64,000 bases of DNA from the NCBI RefSeq assembly GCF_003634095.1, contig NZ_RBIR01000003.1:62001-126000 (forward strand), written 5' to 3'. The notes under the pieces were generated by a model. That model was given only the letters and a program-made list of their open reading frames with translations. It did no database searches and was not told the origin of the DNA. Both the position numbers and the translations under genes were made by a program. Source of the DNA: Arthrobacter oryzae (GTDB taxonomy: Bacteria > Actinomycetota > Actinomycetes > Actinomycetales > Micrococcaceae). Below, piece by piece: positions 1 to 8,184 of this stretch; the stretch's first letter is position 1; every line of letters begins with the position of its first letter.

Positions 1-303
1 GGTGCCGATGAACAAGCTGTTCAGCAGGGCCTGGCCGAAGTGGTTGCCGAAGGACGTGTCGAATGCCGTCTTGAAGTTGTCCAGGGTCACGTGGGTCGGC
101 AGGATCGAGGTGTCGTAGGTGTAGCCGACGTCGCGGAACGCCGTCACCACCATCCAGTAGGCCGGAGCCAGGCACCAGAAGAGGATCACGACCGCGCTGA
201 TGTAGGTGCGCCCGCTGGCCCACTTCTCGCGGTTCTGTGCGACCTTCCGCCCCCGGTCCTGTTCTGCGCGCAGCTCGGTTGCGGCACTCGTCGCGGCGGT
301 CAT
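1..303 (-). CDS. Carbohydrate ABC transporter permease, MalG type (3' part missing)
   Basis: N-terminal 101 residues of an inner-membrane permease; the rest lies beyond the left edge. A polar N-terminus is followed by a first membrane segment ending in CLAPAYWMVVTAFRD, the usual opening of MalG-family (binding-protein-dependent) sugar permeases, then a periplasmic-side stretch before TM2. Its ATG overlaps the TGA of the upstream permease by 4 bp (ATGA, 300-303), so the two are probably translationally coupled and form the transmembrane dimer of one importer. The substrate cannot be told from sequence; a plant or storage oligosaccharide is the family norm. Confidence 0.85.
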   Translation of the reverse strand, partial: MTAATSAATELRAEQDRGRKVAQNREKWASGRTYISAVVILFWCLAPAYWMVVTAFRDVGYTYDTSILPTHVTLDNFKTAFDTSFGNHFGQALLNSLFIGT

Positions 304-1337
304 TTCTTCCCCTTACCTGCGCCGGTCTGCTGCTCCACGACGTTCGCTCCAAGGAAGCGCACGAAGATGAAGGCCACCAGAAAGATGATGATGAATGTGA
401 TGGTGGACAAGGCCGCCGCCGCGTTGAAGCCCTGCCTGATCTGGTTGATCACCAGGATGGACAGCGTGGTGGTGTTGTTGGCTCCGCCCGTCAAGATGTA
501 GGGAAGGTCGAACATGCGCAGCGCGTCCAGGGTGCGGAACAGGATCGCCACCATGAGCGCCGGCTTCACCAGCGGCAGGGTGATCATCCGGAACCGCTGC
601 CAGGCGGTGGCGCCGTCGACCTTGGCTGCCTCGTAGACTTCCGCGGGAATCATCTGCAGGCCGGCAAGAATCAACAACGCCATGAAAGGCGTGGTTTTCC
701 AGACGTCCGCGATGATCACGGCCCACCTGGCCGGCCATTCGCTGCCCGTCCACAGGATGGAGGTGTTAAAGAGTTTGTTGCCGATGCCTTCGAAGGCGAA
801 GATGAACAGCCACAGCTTGGCCGTCACGGCGGTGGGGATGGCCCACGGCACCAGGACAGCCGCGCGGACCAGGCTGCGGCCCCTGAAGGCCCGGGCCATG
901 ATGACTGCCATCCAGAAGCCAAGCACCGTTTCAAGTGCCACCGTGACGATGGTGAAGAAGAAGGTGGTGCCGGTGGCGGACCAGAACTGTGCGCCGAGGG
1001 TTCCCGGCGGGCAGTCGACGGTTCCGCCGGACGGAGCCGGGCATTGCTGGAAGATCCAGTTGATGTAGTTCGAGAAGCCGGCCGGGCCACCCTCTACGAA
1101 GAGACCCGTGGCGGGGTCCAGACCGGCATCTTTTTGAAATGACATCACAATGGCGGTGATGATCGGGTAGACGATCACTACTGACAATGCGATGATGGTC
1201 GGCGCCAGGAGCCAGGCTGCCCAGCGCCCTTGCGTCGCGATGCGGTTGTCCTCTCCAACACCCTTGGGTGCGTGGTGGATCGGTGCCCCGCCCGACGCCG
1301 GTGCCTTGACCGACGTCGGGCCTACTTCAGTTGCCAT
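300..1337 (-). CDS. Carbohydrate ABC transporter permease, MalF type
   Basis: A 345-residue integral membrane protein, first of the two permeases of the importer. It has about six hydrophobic segments; the first is LLAPTIIALSVVIVYPIITA near residues 43-62. The cytoplasmic EAA loop that contacts the ATPase is clear: EAAKVDGATAWQRF followed by LPLVKPAL. The start ATG lies 7 bp after the binding-protein stop, and the 3' end overlaps the next permease by 4 bp, so binding protein, MalF and MalG form one operon read leftwards. No ATPase gene is visible; such importers in actinobacteria often share a distant MsiK-type ATPase (established knowledge, not shown here). Confidence 0.93.
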   Translation of the reverse strand: MATEVGPTSVKAPASGGAPIHHAPKGVGEDNRIATQGRWAAWLLAPTIIALSVVIVYPIITAIVMSFQKDAGLDPATGLFVEGGPAGFSNYINWIFQQCPAPSGGTVDCPPGTLGAQFWSATGTTFFFTIVTVALETVLGFWMAVIMARAFRGRSLVRAAVLVPWAIPTAVTAKLWLFIFAFEGIGNKLFNTSILWTGSEWPARWAVIIADVWKTTPFMALLILAGLQMIPAEVYEAAKVDGATAWQRFRMITLPLVKPALMVAILFRTLDALRMFDLPYILTGGANNTTTLSILVINQIRQGFNAAAALSTITFIIIFLVAFIFVRFLGANVVEQQTGAGKGKK

Positions 1338-1344
1338 GATGTAC

Positions 1345-2628
1345 CTACTGTCCCGCGCTAGCGGACTCGATGGACTTCTGCATGTCAGACAGTGCCGCGT
1401 CTACAGTCTTCTCGCCCTTGATGGCCGAGTACGCGTTTTCCTGGATGGCCTTGGTAACGGCCGGGTAGAACGGGGTGACCGGGCGGGGCACGGCGTTCTC
1501 AATCGAGGTCTTCAGGACCGGCAGGTACGGCAGCTTGGCGACGAGATCCTTGTCGCTGTAGAGCGAGCCGATCACCGGGGCGAGTGAACCCTGCGTGGCG
1601 AAGAACTTCTGGGTCTCTTCGGTGGTGAGGAACTTCAGGAAGTCCAGTGCCGTGGCCTTGTACTTCGAGTAGACGCTGATGCCGGCGCTGTGGCCGCCCA
1701 GTGAAGAGGCACCCGGGCCGGTCTTGCCCGGGAGTGCGGTCATGCCCAGAACGGTCTTGACCTTCGAGGAACCCTCAGTGGTGGCCAGGTTGTAGACGTA
1801 GGGCCAGTTGCGCAGGAACAGCAGCTTGCCGTCCTGGAACGCCTGGCGGCTTTCTTCTTCCTGGAACGTGATGGCTTCCTTCGGGATTGAACCGTCTGCA
1901 TAGGCCTTGGTCAGGTTCGCGAGTCCGGCCTTTGCCTCCGGAGTCAGCAGGCTGGGCTTGCCATTGGCGTCCAGCACGGCTCCGCCGGCGGAGTTGATCG
2001 CCTCTGAGGCGTTGACGGTGAGGCCCTCATACTTCTTGAACTGGCCGGAGTAGCAGCCGATGTTGTGCGACTTGGCGATGGAGCACATGCTCATCATCTC
2101 GTCCCAGGTCTTCGGGGGCGTGGGGACCAGGTCCTTGCGGTAGTACAGGATGCCGCCGTCGGAGGATTCCGGTGCCGCGTACAGCGTTCCTTTGTAGGAG
2201 GCAGCCTGGACAGTCGGCTTCAGCAGGGCTGAGGTGTCCAGCGCCATCTTGTCCTTGAGCGGCTGCAGCCAGCCCTTGGCGGCGAACTCAGCGGTCCAGA
2301 CGACGTCGACGCTCGCAACGTCGTAGCCGGAGTCCTTGGCCTGGAAGTGCTGGACGAGGTCGTCGTGCTGCTGGTCCGCCTGGTCGGTCTGCTCCTTGAA
2401 GGTGACCTTCTCGTTCGGGTGGGCGGCGTTCCACTTGTCAATCAGCGGGCGGACCACGTTGCTGTTGTCCTTGCCCTGGACATAGGTGATGGGGCCGCGG
2501 CCGTCCATGCCCTGCGAGGCAGCGTCGTTACCGCCTGAGCTGGCGCCACCCCCGCCGCCACAGGCCGAGAGGGTCATGGCCAAGACGCCTGCTGTGGCGA
2601 TCGGAAGTAGGAGATTGCGGGTTTTCAT
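1345..2628 (-). CDS. Extracellular sugar-binding lipoprotein of ABC importer (family 1 SBP)
   Basis: 427 residues. A short positive N-terminus and hydrophobic core end in the lipobox LSAC (Cys23), followed by a Gly-rich linker, so it is a membrane-anchored lipoprotein. The body fits family 1 solute-binding proteins for oligosaccharides (for example WPYVYNLATTEGSSKVKT and GGHSAGISVYSKYK). It is the first gene of the leftward binding protein-MalF-MalG operon and captures the sugar for transport. A LacI-type operator lies about 90 bp upstream, so induction by sugar release of a LacI-family repressor, or catabolite control, is likely. The ligand is unknown. Confidence 0.92.
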   Translation of the reverse strand: MKTRNLLLPIATAGVLAMTLSACGGGGGASSGGNDAASQGMDGRGPITYVQGKDNSNVVRPLIDKWNAAHPNEKVTFKEQTDQADQQHDDLVQHFQAKDSGYDVASVDVVWTAEFAAKGWLQPLKDKMALDTSALLKPTVQAASYKGTLYAAPESSDGGILYYRKDLVPTPPKTWDEMMSMCSIAKSHNIGCYSGQFKKYEGLTVNASEAINSAGGAVLDANGKPSLLTPEAKAGLANLTKAYADGSIPKEAITFQEEESRQAFQDGKLLFLRNWPYVYNLATTEGSSKVKTVLGMTALPGKTGPGASSLGGHSAGISVYSKYKATALDFLKFLTTEETQKFFATQGSLAPVIGSLYSDKDLVAKLPYLPVLKTSIENAVPRPVTPFYPAVTKAIQENAYSAIKGEKTVDAALSDMQKSIESASAGQ

Positions 2629-2715
2629 ACGTTAGTGCTCCTCGCTGAGTACCGGTGAAAGACGGCCGTGCTGTTGATGTGCCGACCATCACAGTAATCA
2701 ACACCCGGCGAGGAA

Positions 2716-2729
2716 TGCAAGCGTTTACA
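2716..2729 (-). promoter_or_regulatory. LacI/CcpA-type operator upstream of sugar ABC operon
   Basis: Read on the minus strand the site is TGTAAACGCTTGCA, a near-palindrome centred on CG. It matches every position of the cre-like consensus TGWAARCGYTWNCW used by LacI-family regulators. It sits 88 bp upstream of the binding-protein ATG, in an otherwise gene-free 149-bp gap. No LacI gene is in this window, so the regulator must be elsewhere. Confidence 0.7.
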
Positions 2730-2777
2730 TCAACCTTTATCCAAAGGAGACGCCGCGGGCCCCGCCGGACCACCTTC

Positions 2778-3389
2778 CTAGCGGACGCGCTCGGCCCGGC
2801 CGAAGCGCGATCTCGCCCCGGAGCCGAGATGGATCAGGACCGGGGTGCGCTTGCCGATCACGGCGTCGAGCGCCTCCACGAGCGAGGAGACTTCGGCGGC
2901 CAGCGTGTGCGGGGCGACGCCCTGGCGCGGATCCACGCGGATCTTCAGGGCCGTCTCGCCCCGGATCTTGTAGGTGGCCACGGTGACGCCGGCCAGGTCG
3001 GGCCGGTCCGCGAGTGCTGCGCGGAGCGCCTGCTCCGCCACGCCCCCGCCGATCCCGACGGTTCCCGGCACCCCGCCCGGGTCCTCCTCCGCCGCGATCA
3101 GGCTGGTCCGGCCCTTGCCCTGTTGGGCGACCCAGGCGACCATTGCGCCGATCATCGCCGCGAGCACCAAGCAGATGGCCAGCCACAGCCAGCTCTCCTG
3201 CCGGCCGGGGAACTGCGTCCTTGCGAACAGCTCGAGCCATGAGTTCAACAGCCCGCCCGCCCACTCGTGCCACCAGGTGCCGACGGCCGGGACAGTCGCC
3301 AGCAGCATCAGGAGGATACCGATGGCGAGAAGCCCGAGGCCGAGGAAGCCGATCAGGATGCGGTTGAGGACCCTGGGCGTGTTGTTCAT
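2778..3389 (-). CDS. amaP: AmaP-like alkaline-shock membrane anchor protein
   Basis: 203 residues with two N-terminal membrane segments (about residues 12-35 and 67-88) and a cytoplasmic domain containing GVTVATYKIRGETALKIRVD. The arrangement fits AmaP, which anchors Asp23 to the membrane in Staphylococcus (established for that species). It is the last gene of a five-gene operon and its ATG overlaps the preceding stop by 4 bp (3386-3389). The inferred role is tethering the Asp23-family proteins encoded upstream and sensing or buffering cell-envelope stress. Confidence 0.75.
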   Translation of the reverse strand: MNNTPRVLNRILIGFLGLGLLAIGILLMLLATVPAVGTWWHEWAGGLLNSWLELFARTQFPGRQESWLWLAICLVLAAMIGAMVAWVAQQGKGRTSLIAAEEDPGGVPGTVGIGGGVAEQALRAALADRPDLAGVTVATYKIRGETALKIRVDPRQGVAPHTLAAEVSSLVEALDAVIGKRTPVLIHLGSGARSRFGRAERVR

Positions 3390-4045
3390 GCCCCCACCAC
3401 CCCGGCCGTGGACACACGGATCTGCACGTCAGGCATGGGTGAGAGGCCCATATCACGCACCTCCCGGCGCACGGCGTCAAGGACGGCGTCGGAGCGCAGC
3501 GGCACACCGGAGGTGGGCCGGACGTTGACCACTACCCGGTTCCGCGCGACGATCACCATCACCTGTTCCTTAGTCACGTTCGCGGCCAGCCGCGCCCGGC
3601 GCGCCAAGGCCGCCGCGATTACCTCATCGTCCACCACGACGGCGGCCCGGCGATCCGGGAGCTGGTGGCGCGCCCGCCGCCCCGGCAGCACCGCGTTGAG
3701 GAAGAAAAACAGCCCTGCCATGGCCACCACGGCGCCGGCGGCGGTGAGCAGCAGGGGCCGGACTCCGGCCGGGAGGGCCACCACCCGCTGGGCCGCCGTC
3801 AGCGGATCCACCAGCCACGGAGGCTGACCGATCGCACGGACCGCAGTCTCCAACAGCGCATAACCGCACACCAGAGCGACGAGCGCGGCCGCGATCACGG
3901 AGACGACCACCCGCGATGAGTGCATCTCGCGTTTGAGGATCCTTTCCATGCCGGCAGCACCGGATCCGGGGGGTGCGCTCTCCGTCACGGCACCGGCGTC
4001 GTACGGGCCGTGGCCGGTACTGGCGTGCTCGGTGTCCTGGCTCAA
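3386..4045 (-). CDS. DUF6286-type membrane protein of Asp23 operon
   Basis: 219 residues: a polar, probably cytoplasmic N-terminus of about 45 residues, two hydrophobic segments (VVVSVIAAALVALVCGYALL and LLLTAAGAVVAMAGLFFFLN), then a soluble C-terminal domain of about 95 residues rich in beta-strand patterns (VMVIVARNRVVVNVRPTSG). The build matches the DUF6286 proteins found next to Asp23 and AmaP in actinobacteria. It overlaps both neighbours by 4 bp, so expression is coupled. No biochemical function is established; it is probably a structural partner in the envelope-stress complex. Confidence 0.7.
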   Translation of the reverse strand: MSQDTEHASTGHGPYDAGAVTESAPPGSGAAGMERILKREMHSSRVVVSVIAAALVALVCGYALLETAVRAIGQPPWLVDPLTAAQRVVALPAGVRPLLLTAAGAVVAMAGLFFFLNAVLPGRRARHQLPDRRAAVVVDDEVIAAALARRARLAANVTKEQVMVIVARNRVVVNVRPTSGVPLRSDAVLDAVRREVRDMGLSPMPDVQIRVSTAGVVGA

Positions 4046-4425
4046 TGCACCCGACCTCCCCCGCGCACGGTGGCACCGCTGATGCGGATGTCCACCCGGC
4101 TGAGTTGTGCTCCGGTCAGCTCGGTCACACGGTTCAGGATCTCAGCCTTGGCCGCGACGGCGCGGTCCCAGATGGCACCGCCGAAACCCGCCACGCGGGT
4201 GGGATCCCGCAGGACCGCGGTGAGGGGCGGGATCCCGACTGGCGTGACGAGCGAGAGCGCCAAAAGCCCTTCGTCATCCGACCATTCGGCCCGGACATCG
4301 TGCGCTGGCACGCCGAGGGCCTCGCCCGCGGCCGCGCGCGCCACGCTCGTCAGGGCCTGGGTGCTGATGCGGTTGTGCCCGGCCATTGCGACGCCGCGCA
4401 CCGGCGCCCCCGCCATGATGCTCAT
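4042..4425 (-). CDS. Divergent Asp23/Gls24-like protein
   Basis: 127 residues, soluble, no membrane segment. The pattern NRISTQALTSVARAAAGEAL, then a central strand region, then AEILNRVTELTGAQLSRVDI, follows the Asp23/Gls24 fold (helix pair plus a C-terminal strand for a conserved surface). It is weaker than the first gene of the operon, so it looks like a diverged second paralogue that may pair with it. It overlaps both adjacent genes by 4 bp (4042-4045 and 4422-4425). Confidence 0.6.
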   Translation of the reverse strand: MSIMAGAPVRGVAMAGHNRISTQALTSVARAAAGEALGVPAHDVRAEWSDDEGLLALSLVTPVGIPPLTAVLRDPTRVAGFGGAIWDRAVAAKAEILNRVTELTGAQLSRVDIRISGATVRGGGRVH

Positions 4426-4613
4426 GAGGACGAACGCCGGCCCGTGAGGGCATCCAGCACGCTGCGCAGGTCCAGCTTCCCCTCCGCTGCCCGGCCCAAG
4501 AGGGCGCCGATGCCCATGAAGAACAGGGCGCCGAGGAATCCCCAGGCGCCGAACTGGAAGGACATGAAAGCCACGAAGGCCCCTGCCGCGATCCCCACAA
4601 CCGTCAGACTCAT
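4422..4613 (-). CDS. Small DUF2273-like membrane protein
   Basis: 63 residues with two adjoining hydrophobic segments (VVGIAAGAFVAFMSFQFGAW and GALFFMGIGALLGRAAEG) and a charged C-terminal tail ending RRSSS. Small two-helix proteins of this kind (DUF2273) are regular companions of Asp23 in Gram-positive bacteria. ATGA overlaps at both ends couple it to its neighbours. Its function is unknown; it is probably a membrane component of the Asp23 assembly. Confidence 0.7.
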   Translation of the reverse strand: MSLTVVGIAAGAFVAFMSFQFGAWGFLGALFFMGIGALLGRAAEGKLDLRSVLDALTGRRSSS

Positions 4614-5074
4614 TGGACTGCCTCCCTTACCGGCCGCACCTCGGCGGGCGCGGCGGGTTTGGCCGGCCCCGGCACGTAGACGTCATTGATCTCAATATTT
4701 ACCTCGATCACTTCGAGCCCCACCAGCTCTTCCACGGCGGTGTAGACGGCGGCCCGGATCTGGTCCGCGAGGGCATGCAGGGGGGTGCCGTACACGGCCA
4801 CGAGGTCGATGTCCACGGCCACCTGCGTTTCACCGACCTCCACGCGGACTCCCGCGGCGTGATCGGCGCTGCCGACGGCGTCACGGAGGGCTCCGAGGGC
4901 CCGGGACGGGCCCGATCCCAGAGAATAGACGCCCGGGACAGATCGGGCGGCGATGCCCGCAACTTTGGCGACGGCGGCTTCCGAAATGACGGTGCGGCCG
5001 ACGCCCGGCACGGGCAGCCCGTCCGCAGGACCGGCCACAGCACCTGCGACGGGTTGAGAATCCTGGTATTCCAT
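4610..5074 (-). CDS. asp23: Asp23/Gls24 family envelope stress protein
   Basis: 154 residues, first gene of the operon. After a Pro/Ala-rich N-terminus it has TVISEAAVAKVAGIAARSVP, then GVYSLG, VEVGETQVAVDIDLVAVYG and a C-terminal NIEINDVYVP, the standard Asp23 order. Asp23 is a cytosolic but membrane-associated protein that responds to alkaline or envelope stress (known for Firmicutes). I chose ATG 5074 because AAGGGGGAG lies just upstream; an in-frame GTG at 5101 lacks a comparable site. It overlaps the next gene by 4 bp. Confidence 0.85.
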   Translation of the reverse strand: MEYQDSQPVAGAVAGPADGLPVPGVGRTVISEAAVAKVAGIAARSVPGVYSLGSGPSRALGALRDAVGSADHAAGVRVEVGETQVAVDIDLVAVYGTPLHALADQIRAAVYTAVEELVGLEVIEVNIEINDVYVPGPAKPAAPAEVRPVREAVQ

Positions 5075-5200
5075 GAGCCCACTCCCCCTTCTCTTTGACA
5101 CAACCCTAGTCCCTGCCCCGTGCGGCGCGGGGGAATCTGGTCGGCCTGTTCACTACGGCCCGCAGGACTGTCCCATCACTGCCCTCCGGGTGATCGCGGA

Positions 5201-5228
5201 GTTCCGGCACCAAGGACAGTGCCGGAAC
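5201..5228 (-). terminator. GC-rich hairpin after lipoprotein gene
   Basis: A perfect 10-bp inverted repeat, GTTCCGGCAC and GTGCCGGAAC, with an 8-nt loop, lies 35 bp past the stop of the leftward lipoprotein gene. There is no T-run, as is common for actinobacterial terminators, so the terminator role is inferred from position. Confidence 0.5.
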
Positions 5229-5262
5229 TGCCGCGCCGGTCAGTGCCGGAGGGCGGGTGGGT

Positions 5263-5721
5263 CTACTTGCCGCAGTTGGTGGCGATCCACTTCGTGACGG
5301 GGGCCATGGCCGCCTGGAGTTTGCCGCTGGAGAACACCGTCTGGTCGGTGACGCCGGCAACTGCCACTTCCTTGAGGTGGGCGAAATCGGCTTTGAGGCT
5401 GTCCGGGACCCGCGCGGCCGTGTCGGCCAGATCCGTCTTGAACTGTTCCAGTTGCGCCGTCTTGCCCTGCGCCGCCGAGAGCGGAAGCAGCGTGGCGCCG
5501 GTGGCCTGCTCGGAGATCTTGGTGCAGGCCTCGGCGGCGCTGGCGAATCCGCCAAACGGTCCGGATGTCGCGCTGGCGCTGGGGCTGGGCGTGCTGGACG
5601 GCGAGGCGGGGGCCGGGGAGGACGGCGCGCCACCGGCCTGCGGGGCCGAGCAGCCGCTGAGGGCCAGCGCGGCGAGCAGTGCGGTTGCGGCGAGAGGACG
5701 GGCAATATTCTTCGAAATCAC
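5263..5721 (-). CDS. Small putative lipoprotein
   Basis: 152 residues. The N-terminus MISKNIARPLAATALL runs into the lipobox LSGC (Cys24), followed by a Pro/Ser/Ala-rich spacer of about 35 residues. The remaining roughly 95 residues are mostly helical (KISEQATGATLLPLSAAQGK) and end in CGK; two late cysteines (about 52 and 150) could form a disulfide. I recognise no family. It is a single-gene unit with a hairpin after it, read in the same direction as the Asp23 operon. Outer-leaflet membrane anchoring is the only supported statement. Confidence 0.7.
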   Translation of the reverse strand: MISKNIARPLAATALLAALALSGCSAPQAGGAPSSPAPASPSSTPSPSASATSGPFGGFASAAEACTKISEQATGATLLPLSAAQGKTAQLEQFKTDLADTAARVPDSLKADFAHLKEVAVAGVTDQTVFSSGKLQAAMAPVTKWIATNCGK

Positions 5722-5955
5722 GTTGCAGAATCACTTTTCGGTTGAGATTGCGCCGCCTGCCCGGTCCGGGCTACCGGCGGCCTTGGTGTTCTTTCCCCAG
5801 CGTGCGAGTCTAGCCCGGCCGGCTGAACGTCCCGGACCCGGCCGTCTCCAGCGGCCCTGACCCGCACGGGATTTCCGCGCCTTTTATATCGTCATTCCGT
5901 TCCGCGGCAGCACGCTGCGCCAATGAGGAAACGGAAAGGAATAGTGGCAAAGAAA
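5722..5955. other. Gene-free stretch upstream of lipoprotein
   Basis: No coding frame with codon bias like its neighbours. It should carry the leftward promoter of the lipoprotein gene; an AT-rich patch (5881-5893) is the only candidate core region. No operator was recognised. Confidence 0.4.
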
Positions 5956-5994
5956 ATAGCGGCGGCCCGCACCATCCGGTGCAGGCCGCCGCTA
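5956..5994 (-). terminator. Rho-independent terminator of small membrane peptide gene
   Basis: Arms AATAGCGGCGGCC (5956-5968) and GGCCGCCGCTATT (5982-5994) pair perfectly, with an inner GCACC/GGTGC extension. On the minus strand the stem is followed by TTTTCTTT. It lies 29 bp downstream of the 50-residue ORF, which supports that ORF being expressed. Confidence 0.85.
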
Positions 5995-6022
5995 TTAATG
6001 CCGCGATTAATAACGAAGCGAA

Positions 6023-6175
6023 TTAGGCCTTGGCCTTCCGCTTCACCCAGCCCCAAACGCCGGTGGCGACAAAGAGGACGAGTGCAATGAGTGCCAGCCA
6101 GAGCAGGCCCTTCACGGCAAAGCCGACAATAGAAAGAACGAGCCAAATGACAAGAAGTGCAATTATCAATCCCAT
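6023..6175 (-). CDS. 50-residue hydrophobic membrane peptide
   Basis: A short ORF read leftwards: ATG at 6175, TAA at 6023-6025. The product is nearly all membrane helix: MGLIIALLVIWLVLSIVG, a Lys at residue 22, LLWLALIALVLFVATG, then the basic tail VKRKAKA. AGGA lies 6-9 bases before the ATG and a strong intrinsic terminator follows, so it looks like a genuine monocistronic gene. Such tiny two-helix or hairpin proteins are common in Micrococcaceae and have no assigned function. Confidence 0.7.
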   Translation of the reverse strand: MGLIIALLVIWLVLSIVGFAVKGLLWLALIALVLFVATGVWGWVKRKAKA

Positions 6176-6412
6176 CCCAGCATCCTACTCCACAGTAGTT
6201 TTCGTCCCGCGACCGCCATGCCGGTCTCTGCCCGCCGGCGGCATGGCTACCGCGGAACGCGCCGGTCGGGAAGCACCACCCGCGATTCTGACGGACTGCG
6301 ACAATGCGCGACACGGGCCCTGTCCGCCGGGACGGGTCGCACTTTCGTAGACTCGAGGGAGATCCGCCATGTCTGCTCTGCAGAGACAAGACCGCCACAG
6401 GAAGAGCCATCG

Positions 6413-7189
6413 ATGAAGATTATCGTCCTAGTTAAGGAGGTCCCCGATACCTACGGGGACCGGAAACTGAACCTTGAAACGGGCCTCGCCGATCGGGCAG
6501 CCAGCGAGGCAGTCATTGATGAGATCGGTGAGCGGGCCTTGGAACTGGCGCTGACGTACGCCGACGCTAACCAGGGCACGGAGGTCGCTGTGCTCACCCT
6601 TGCTCCCGAGGGTGCGACGGCAACAATACGCAAGGGCCTTGCGATGGGCGCGGGGAGCGCCACCCACATCTGCGACGAGGCGCTCCGCGGTGCGGATCTT
6701 GGGCTCACCGCTGAAACCCTCGCCGCGGCGATCCGCCGGATGGGGTTTGACCTGGTGATCACCGGCAACGTCTCCACCGATGGATCCGGCGGCATGATTC
6801 CCGCAATGCTCGCCGAATTGCTTGATGTGCCGCATGCCACGGGCCTCAGTTCCGTAGAGATCAGCGACGGCGCGGTGTCTGGCTCCAGGCCCATTGAGTC
6901 CGGCGTCCAGAAGGTGTCCGCCGGACTGCCCGCGGTGATTTCCATTACCGAGGCGCTTCCCGGGGCACGCTTCCCGAACTTCAAAGGGATCATGGCCGCG
7001 AAGAAGAAGCCCCTTGAGACGCTTACCCTCGCAGACCTCGGGCTCACGGCCGACGATCCGGACGCGGCGCGTTCGATCATGCTCACTATTGCCGAGAAGC
7101 CCCCTCGCGCGGCGGGGATAAAGATCATTGACGAGGGTGATGCCGGCGAGAAGCTCGCGGACTTCCTCATAGAAAACCGACTGGCTTAA
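6413..7189 (+). CDS. etfB: Electron transfer flavoprotein beta subunit
   Basis: 258 residues. It opens with MKIIVLVKEVPDTYGDRK, the EtfB signature, and carries the AMP-binding-side pattern ITGNVSTDGSGGMIPAMLAE and the conserved LPAVISITEALPGARFPNFK. EtfB pairs with EtfA, accepts electrons from acyl-CoA and related dehydrogenases on FAD, and passes them to the respiratory chain. The ATG at 6413 follows GGAAGAG. etfA starts 11 bp after the stop, so they form one operon that also includes the cytochrome b protein behind it. Confidence 0.96.
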   Translation: MKIIVLVKEVPDTYGDRKLNLETGLADRAASEAVIDEIGERALELALTYADANQGTEVAVLTLAPEGATATIRKGLAMGAGSATHICDEALRGADLGLTAETLAAAIRRMGFDLVITGNVSTDGSGGMIPAMLAELLDVPHATGLSSVEISDGAVSGSRPIESGVQKVSAGLPAVISITEALPGARFPNFKGIMAAKKKPLETLTLADLGLTADDPDAARSIMLTIAEKPPRAAGIKIIDEGDAGEKLADFLIENRLA

Positions 7190-7200
7190 GGACGAACGAC

Positions 7201-8184
7201 ATGACTGAATTCCCTCGTGACGCAATCCTTGTCGTCGTGGAAACCCGGGCTTCCGGTGAGCTCGAGAAGGCCGCGGCGGGTCTCTTCGGCGCCGCGGCCG
7301 CAGTTGGCACGCCGATTGCCCTGGTACTTGCCTCACCCGGCGCCGGAAGTGCCGCGGCCGCGGAGGCCGCGGTCCTTGGCGCCGCGCGCGTATTGGTCGC
7401 GGAGACTCCGGACCCTTCCGCGCTCGGAGTGTCGGGCGTCGATGCGCTTGTCGCAGCTGTGGAGCTGACGCAGCCGGATGCAATCCTCATTTCTCATTCT
7501 CTCAATGGGCGTGACCTTGCCGGCCGTTACGCGGCCCGTCAGCGTGCTGCAATTTCTGTCGACGCGGTCGGTGTGTCACGTGACGACGAGGGCGTCGTGG
7601 CACACCACTCCGTCTACGGCGGCGCGTACAACGTGACGTCAACGTCCACGTTCGGGGCGCCGGTCATTACGGTTCGACAGGGCTCCATCGAGGCGCGTGC
7701 CACGGCTCAGCCGCCGGCGTCGGAGACCTTGGACGTGACGGGCTCCGGGAAGCCGGCCGCCCGGATCGACGCGTTCGAGGAGGCAGTTGCCGCCACGTCA
7801 CGGCCGGAGCTGCGGGGGGCCGCGAAAGTTGTGGCGGGTGGCCGGGGCCTCGGGTCGGAGGAACAGTTCGCCCTCGTTGGACAGCTGGCCGATACACTCG
7901 GCGCCGCCGTTGGTGCTTCGCGTGCCGCCGTGGATGCAGGCTACATCCCGGCGTCACAGCAGGTGGGCCAGACCGGGGTTTCCGTGTCATCACAGTTGTA
8001 CATCGCGCTGGGCATCTCCGGCGCAATCCAGCACCGGGCCGGCATGCAGACCGCGAAGACGATCGTCGCCATCAACAAGGATTCAGACGCGCCGATCTTC
8101 GAAATCGCCGACTTTGGTGTCGTCGGCGACCTATTCAAGGTTGTACCCCAGCTGATCAGCGCACTTGAGGCTCGGAAGAAGTAG
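7201..8184 (+). CDS. etfA: Electron transfer flavoprotein alpha subunit
   Basis: 327 residues. The C-terminal FAD-binding domain is unmistakable: [19 protein letters not shown], then [19 protein letters not shown], then [18 protein letters not shown] and [17 protein letters not shown]. The N-terminal domain is Ala-rich, as is usual in actinobacteria. It forms the FAD-carrying heterodimer with EtfB. Its TAG shares one base with the GTG of the next gene, so the cytochrome b protein is probably coupled to it and may serve as a dedicated membrane electron acceptor or donor. Confidence 0.96.
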   Translation: MTEFPRDAILVVVETRASGELEKAAAGLFGAAAAVGTPIALVLASPGAGSAAAAEAAVLGAARVLVAETPDPSALGVSGVDALVAAVELTQPDAILISHSLNGRDLAGRYAARQRAAISVDAVGVSRDDEGVVAHHSVYGGAYNVTSTSTFGAPVITVRQGSIEARATAQPPASETLDVTGSGKPAARIDAFEEAVAATSRPELRGAAKVVAGGRGLGSEEQFALVGQLADTLGAAVGASRAAVDAGYIPASQQVGQTGVSVSSQLYIALGISGAIQHRAGMQTAKTIVAINKDSDAPIFEIADFGVVGDLFKVVPQLISALEARKK

